From: Tachypleus tridentatus
Lineage: Eukaryota > Arthropoda > Merostomata > Xiphosura > Limulidae
NCBI RefSeq assembly: GCF_004210375.1
Contig: NC_134825.1
Coordinates: forward strand, 73,461,558 to 73,525,557
DNA length: 64,000 nt
Reading direction: 5' to 3'
Shown: positions 59,377 to 64,000 of the stretch, in pieces
Layout of the letters: every line of letters starts with the position of its first letter
How positions within the stretch are numbered: the first letter of the stretch is position 1
The notes under the pieces: generated by a model
Seen by the model: only the letters and a program-made list of their open reading frames with translations
Told to the model about the DNA's origin: nothing
The model's database searches: none
Translations under genes and position numbers: made by a program

Positions 59377-62364
59377 TTTAAAATATCTGCTAGGCCAAGT
59401 ATTGCTTAAGGTACTCGACTCATAATCCAAAGCTTGTGGGTTCGAATCCCTGTCACACCAAACATACTCGCCTTTTTAGCTGTGGGAGCATTATAATGTA
59501 ACAGTCAATCCCACTATTTGTTGGTAAAAGAGTAGCCCAAGAGCTGGTAGTGGGTGGTGATGACCAGCTGCCTTCCCTCTAGTCTTCCATTGCAAAATTA
59601 GGACGACTATCATAGATATCCTCATGTAGCTGTGCGCGAAATTCAAGCCAAACCAAAGCAATCCCAATAGATATTTTGAAATTGGTGTGAAAATTCCAGA
59701 GAGAACTTTTCAAACTACTCTTAGCATTGTTGCTATTTTTGTCCTTGTTAACACTTCAGCATTGTTTCTCACAAATAAGGATGTTAGTGAGAAAGACAAT
59801 TACATTGTATTTAGGTTTTACCTTTATAGTTCAGTTAATTATGTTACTTGTGTGTAGTAGGATAACATCCCAACATTCTGACAAAGGCTAAAGAGTCTTT
59901 GCCTATGATATCCTGATATTGCCTTAGAGTTCCCATTGACTTGTGTTGCAATAAGTAATAATCTTAAAGGACAGAAAAGGGGTAAAAAAACCATAAAAAG
60001 TAAACTAATGATTAAGAATATAATCAAAATAAGATTTATTAAGATTATTCGACCACAAATTAAAACGTATTTACATTTTTTCTATTTTAATATTTATATG
60101 TTTTATTCACACATTGATGACAGTACCTAAATTTTTAGAATTTAGGTACAAGTAACTAAAATAGAGAAAAACAAGTTTTTTAATTAAAACAGTCTCATTC
60201 ATTTTGTACAAAATACTTATAATCTTGGACAAAATTTCCCATTTTGTTTTCAAGATATATTAAAAAAAGCCAAGAGGTACTGAAGTAACCAAATGGGTTC
60301 AGCCCTGTAGCCATAAAGTTATGATGTCACATTGGTTTTGAAGTAAAAAGTTTGGAAATAAGCAACACATAAACCTAAGGCTAGGTTTCAAAGATTGTGG
60401 GTTTTGAAAAGGAAGTTGTCACGCAAGTAAAGAAACAAATCAGTGCTGAAACATGTGAATATTTTATTATTTCAGCAAATTTTGCAGCTAAATCCATGAT
60501 TCTAACTTACTAAAATAAGTTTTTTGTAAATCAAATAAATAATTGAAATTGTAATGCCTATAAATTCTGCTGTGTAGGAAATTACCAGTTTAATTCCTTT
60601 ACTTTTTAATAGATAAACAAAACTAAAAATCATATATTTTTAATGTAATGTTTAGAACATTTTAGTCATTTTTACCATTTCATCTAAACTAAATAAAACT
60701 ATATCGCCATTTGAAATATCCTTTAAGAATATATACTATCAAGAGTTGGCAATTAATTACTTGTGAGTTTGTTAAATCTTTCTTAACTTCATTTTGACTA
60801 GCAGTTTTTTTTACAAGTTAAACACAACATATAATTGAGAATAAAACGTTTGTTTTAAAATCATATCTTATTAATTGTGTTTGTTAAGACTACATGTTTA
60901 ATAAAATTAAGTATAATCTTTCATGGTACTTGTGTTTGTTGTTTTATGAATAATTTACTTTGTACAGTTCACACTTTTCTTGCATTAGTAACTAATTTAG
61001 TTAAGAATGCCCCTTAGCATAAAAATCCTCGCGTGTTCGTGTTTTTATACACACACACACACTTCTGTAAACAATACAATTTTTTTTTTTCACAAATAAT
61101 TAACAATAAAATGCATACAAGCTAAACACACTATAATTGGTCATTGTTGCTGATTAAGCAGGAAGAAAAGTTGAACCAGAATTATGTAAAACTGTGTACC
61201 TGAACTTAGTGTTTTGAGTTTTTGTACAGTTTGTGCTATTGTTTAGAGAAAAATAGAAGGAAGGTACACATCCTAATGTAAATTGTTTTTCACGTAGTAA
61301 AAGTTTATTATAAAAGCACCACATTATCACAAGTTTTGCCTTAGAACGTCAATTTTGTGTTTAACAATGTTACAGAAGAAAGATTGTGACTTATTTTTTG
61401 CAGAGCTTACTTGTTGTTGAAGTGTATAATACAACATGCACCTCAACATCTATTACTGTCTGATGTAAAAATTGCATATAAATTCACATCTTCAGAATTT
61501 GCATCTATGTAATGGTAGAACATGAATTTCAAAATTGTTTACTATTTTAATTTTTTAATGTTTAATACAAAATATTATGTCCTTTACCTTGCCTAGAAAT
61601 ACTGAAAATAGCAGTGGAATTTCAGAAAGAATATGTTGTCTAAGAATATTTCACAATAGCATTTAAGATAGTTATTTCTGAAAAAAGTATAAGTGGCAAG
61701 TTGATATTCTGTTTCATTATTTTTTGATAAAAGTGTTTTGTTTCTCAAGAGTACTTGTGTTAATACAATTGCAATAACAAAATATAAACTTTCAACTGGA
61801 ACAATACATTCATTTGTTTTGTATTTGATATTTGTGACTCACTTTTAACTAAGGTTTTGTATTGTGTCAGAATCATTACTTGTGTTTTGTAAACTTTCTC
61901 AGTATAAATGACAAACATTTTGTTAAGATAAACAACTAGTAAAAGAAGAATATTGTAGTATCTGCATTAAGGGCTACAGATATATTGTAATGTAAAAAAA
62001 TATATTACTAGAAAAAAGAATCCCAGCACTTTTAATGTCAATGAAATAGATTTTTTTAGTTTTTTGTTTGTAATGATACTTTTGAATTATCATAATACAA
62101 CAGAAATTTCAGAAGGTACTCATCCTCATGTTGTTAAATTTATACTGCATTTTTCATGTTTCTCTGTTCTAACATCATGACATTGACTTTGTTGTACTAT
62201 CAAATTGTAAACCTAAAATCACATGAGAAAAAAATGATAATATAGCATGAGAAAACTAGTACTGTTTAAAGTCTTCACTGCAGTTGAAAAAAATCACAAA
62301 GTATGAGATTCGAGAGGAAATTTTGGTAACTTGTCAACCTCGAGAAAATTGTGTCTGTTTTCAG
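59377..62364 (+). other. Mitofusin intron before the HR2 exon
   Basis: It contains the SINE at 59,391-59,661, an (AC)n run near 61,049-61,062 and otherwise AT-rich DNA. I looked for the transmembrane exons expected here and found none. Confidence 0.6.
59391..59661 (+). repeat. tRNA-derived SINE, family 1
   Basis: Head 'taggccaagtattgcttaag', B box 'gggttcgaatccctgtc', 'aaacatactcgcc', 'tcaatcccactatttgttgg', 'agctgccttccctctagtct', end 'gtgcgcgaaattcaagcc'. It begins 15 bp after the end of duplicated segment A'. Confidence 0.87.
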
Positions 62365-62539
62365 GTTTACTGAGTAGCTTACAGAAAGAAATTTTTGGTT
62401 ACAGGGAACTGAGCAGTACCTTCGCTCGACTTTGTCAGCTTGTTGATGAGGTGATCAATGAAATGCAGGGAGAAATCAGAACACTTGACACAGAAGTAGA
62501 GAAGCTGGACGAATGTTTAACCATGTCGAGGATTCTGAG
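62365..62539 (+). CDS. Marf/MFN: Mitofusin HR2 exon
   Basis: The exon follows 'tgttttcag' and ends before 'gtaaag'. It reads 'LLSSLQKEIFGYRELSSTFA', 'RLCQLVDEVINEMQGEIRTL' and 'DTEVEKLDECL', matching the C-terminal heptad repeat HR2 with its 'ELSxTFAxLCQxVD' block. HR2 mediates tethering and stability in mitofusins. It begins two bases into a codon, so it needs an upstream exon ending in phase 1; exon 10 ends in phase 0. The final exon of the gene is not in the window. Confidence 0.92.
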
Positions 62540-63081
62540 GTAAAGATATTTAAAGAAGTGCTTGAGTTTGGTATAATCAGTTTTCTTCAGCCATTTTGAT
62601 AAACTTTCACATCTTAAATGAACATATTAAAATTTTTTTTATTAAATTTAAGTAACCAAATTGAAGTTTTCAGCAGCCTTGTCTACATTTTTTTTCCAAT
62701 TTGAACTAATATGAAAACAGTTTCAATTATCTTGAAAACATCATCTTGTATAGGGTTCCAAAGAAACACAAACACAATTACAGTAAAACTTGGCATGACA
62801 AACAAATGAAAAGCACAGCACTCTTGTCAAAGTACTGTGTCCAACTTACCCTAATTGCAGTCACTCTTCAACTAAGGAAAAGTCAGCTATTTCATGTGAA
62901 ATAACTTTATAGATGCTGATGTTGCATTATAAAATTAGTTTCAAAAATTAACTGTTTTCATTTTGATTTAATCTTTGTTTGTACACTTGTCAGTTTTTCA
63001 TTTAAAAGTCTAAAGAAGTGTTAATTAGATAAATGATACAGTTTCTGCCCTTGTGAGAAAACTAAGCTATATATTTTCCAG
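62540..63081 (+). other. Mitofusin intron, start
   Basis: AT-rich intron sequence between the HR2 exon and a retrotransposon. No further exon is seen. Confidence 0.6.
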
Positions 63082-63640
63082 GATTTTACGTGTGCTCGTT
63101 GCACTGGCAAGGACCATGTTGCCTACAAGTGTGAAACAGACCCTCATTGCATCAATTGCAATGGCTCTCACCCTTCCTACTTTCGTTCTTGCCATAAATG
63201 GTTGGAAGAAAAAGAGGTGTTGCGTTTGAAAACAATTCATAACATTACCTATCCTGAGGCTTGAAAATTGCTGTCCACCACGTCATCTCGGACATATGCT
63301 GCTGCACTTCGTACCACAACTACTGTGGGAGTGCAGACAGATCTCTCTGTGCCTCCTAAAGAGTTGTTCTCCAAACAAATGAAAGTCATTTGACCTCCAT
63401 GGTTAAAAAAGTTGATGAATCAACTTCAACACCCATCTATATACATTCCACCAATCCCCAAGATCCGCATCCTTTGGTTCCAGGTACAGGTATTTCCTCG
63501 GATACGTCTTCTTCTTCCACCCCAAGATGCAAAACAATCATTCATTCACATCCTCAGTCTCGGGAATCCCCTTCCAACAGCAAATACCTGCACAAACGAC
63601 CCAGGGAAGGATCATGGAGGACGACTAAGGACAGATAGGA
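63082..63640 (+). pseudogene. LINE ORF1 (gag-like) remnant
   Basis: Two zinc knuckles are visible, 'CARCTGKDHVAYKC' (CX2CX4HX4C) and 'CINCNGSHPSYFRSC'. Then comes 'CHKWLEEKEVLRLKTIHNIT', typical of ORF1 of the Jockey/I group. A TGA stop follows at 63,262. The same frame continues 'SSRTYAAALRTTTT' to another stop, then shifts to a Pro/Ser-rich region that ends at 63,638. Confidence 0.82.
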
Positions 63641-63700
63641 AAAAAGACATGATCATAAACAGAAGGATTTTCCACCCAATTTGCCTACACGTAAATAAAA

Positions 63701-64000
63701 ATGGCCACCCTGATACAATGGAGCTGTCGAGGTTTACGTTCTAATTTGGACGACATCAAAACACTGATTGCTTTCTACCATCCTGTTTGTCTTTCCTTAG
63801 AGGAAACATTTATGAAACCTTTTGGCAGTTTTCTTTATAAAAATCAACATGTGCTTACCCTGTCTTTGCCACTTGACACACCATTGGAGGCTGCATCCAT
63901 TCATGTTTCCTTGGGTCATACCATCACTGTTTGTTCTCTCTACCTGTCACCTGGGGAGACATATGATCAATCCAGACCTTGATACTCTTATTGAACAGTT
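63701..64000 (+). pseudogene. LINE ORF2, endonuclease start
   Basis: ORF2 starts 'MATLIQWSCRGLRSNLDDIK', the usual opening of the APE-type endonuclease in Jockey-like LINEs, and 'CLSLEETFMKP' contains the catalytic Glu region. 'HTITVCSLYLSPG' is the next strand. A frameshift near 63,970 breaks it before the window ends. Confidence 0.82.

Larger units (their letters stand above)
63082..64000 (+). mobile_element. Non-LTR retrotransposon (Jockey-like), 5'-truncated, runs off window
   Basis: The element enters inside ORF1 at 'DFTCARCTGKDHVAYKC' and continues through a second zinc knuckle and into ORF2. A 5'-truncated start is typical of LINE insertion by target-primed reverse transcription. Stops and frameshifts in both frames show that it is dead. 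Confidence 0.85.

Noticed and set aside
59438-59450. tRNA-like B box 'gggttcgaatccc' and similar heads at 45.6, 47.0, 54.6 and 55.6 kb as possible tRNA genes.
   Set aside because: Each is followed by the same SINE body and tail, and the acceptor stems do not pair, so these are SINE heads.
1-64000. CRISPR arrays, operons, prophage or bacterial defence systems.
   Set aside because: The spliced genes, SINEs and AT-rich introns are eukaryotic, and no regularly spaced repeat-spacer pattern exists. The two tandem arrays at 34.5 and 35.1 kb have no unique spacers.

Overview
The window is AT-rich animal nuclear DNA. Small exons with consensus GT/AG borders sit in kilobase introns, and the rest is filled with tRNA-derived SINEs, TA-flanked Tc1/mariner elements and MITEs, a piggyBac, a hAT-like remnant and LINE pieces. 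There is no operon, ribosome-binding site or bacterial feature. The SINE consensus and the shared 'fold' repeat (21.3, 27.8 and 29.1 kb) resemble, from memory, repeats common in chelicerates, especially horseshoe crabs. That assignment is inference and needs a repeat-database search.

Two host genes are visible. (1) A mitofusin (outer-mitochondrial-membrane fusion GTPase, Marf/MFN family) on the + strand has ten consecutive coding exons from the ATG at 4,828 to 33,218. Every splice phase is consistent, giving 481 codons that cover the N-terminus, the whole GTPase domain and HR1. One HR2 exon follows at 62,365-62,539. The exons for the roughly 190 residues in between, including the transmembrane anchor, were not found. 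(2) A cystathionine gamma-lyase (CGL/CTH; transsulfuration and H2S production) on the - strand has five recognisable exons: N-terminal at 35.8 kb, then 55.3, 47.7, 46.4 and 43.8 kb. The N-terminal exon is on the wrong side of the C-terminal one, so the gene is circularly permuted in this sequence.

The main structural result is that the mitofusin intron after 33,218 is interrupted by a block of about 25.5 kb (33,872-59,376). The block contains the permuted CGL locus plus a second, diverged copy of mitofusin exons 3-4 with their introns (36,078-43,707, a copy of about 8,396-15,852). It is bounded by two direct copies of a ~2-kb mitofusin segment (31,757-33,871 and 57,407-59,376), the second with a nonsense codon in its exon. 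A ~450-bp CGL-side segment is also present twice (33,872-34,318 and 56,961-57,406), and it restores CGL continuity if the block is read as a circle. One breakpoint coincides with a long foldback inside a piggyBac element. This is either a complex DNA rearrangement (circle insertion or template switching) or an assembly chimera of diverged haplotypes or paralogues. The sequence alone cannot decide.

Layout: 1-4,785 upstream DNA with a SINE and a MITE; 4,786-33,218 mitofusin exons 1-10 with transposons in the introns (MITEs in intron 1, a Tc element in intron 4, retroelement pieces in intron 8, a complete-ended piggyBac in intron 9); 33,872-36,077 CGL exon 1 with tandem repeats; 36,078-43,707 duplicated mitofusin piece; 43,708-57,406 CGL body invaded by a mariner, a Tc1 element, a hAT-like remnant and SINEs; 57,407-59,376 duplicated mitofusin exon 10; 59,377-62,539 a SINE and the HR2 exon; 63,082-64,000 a non-LTR retrotransposon running off the end.
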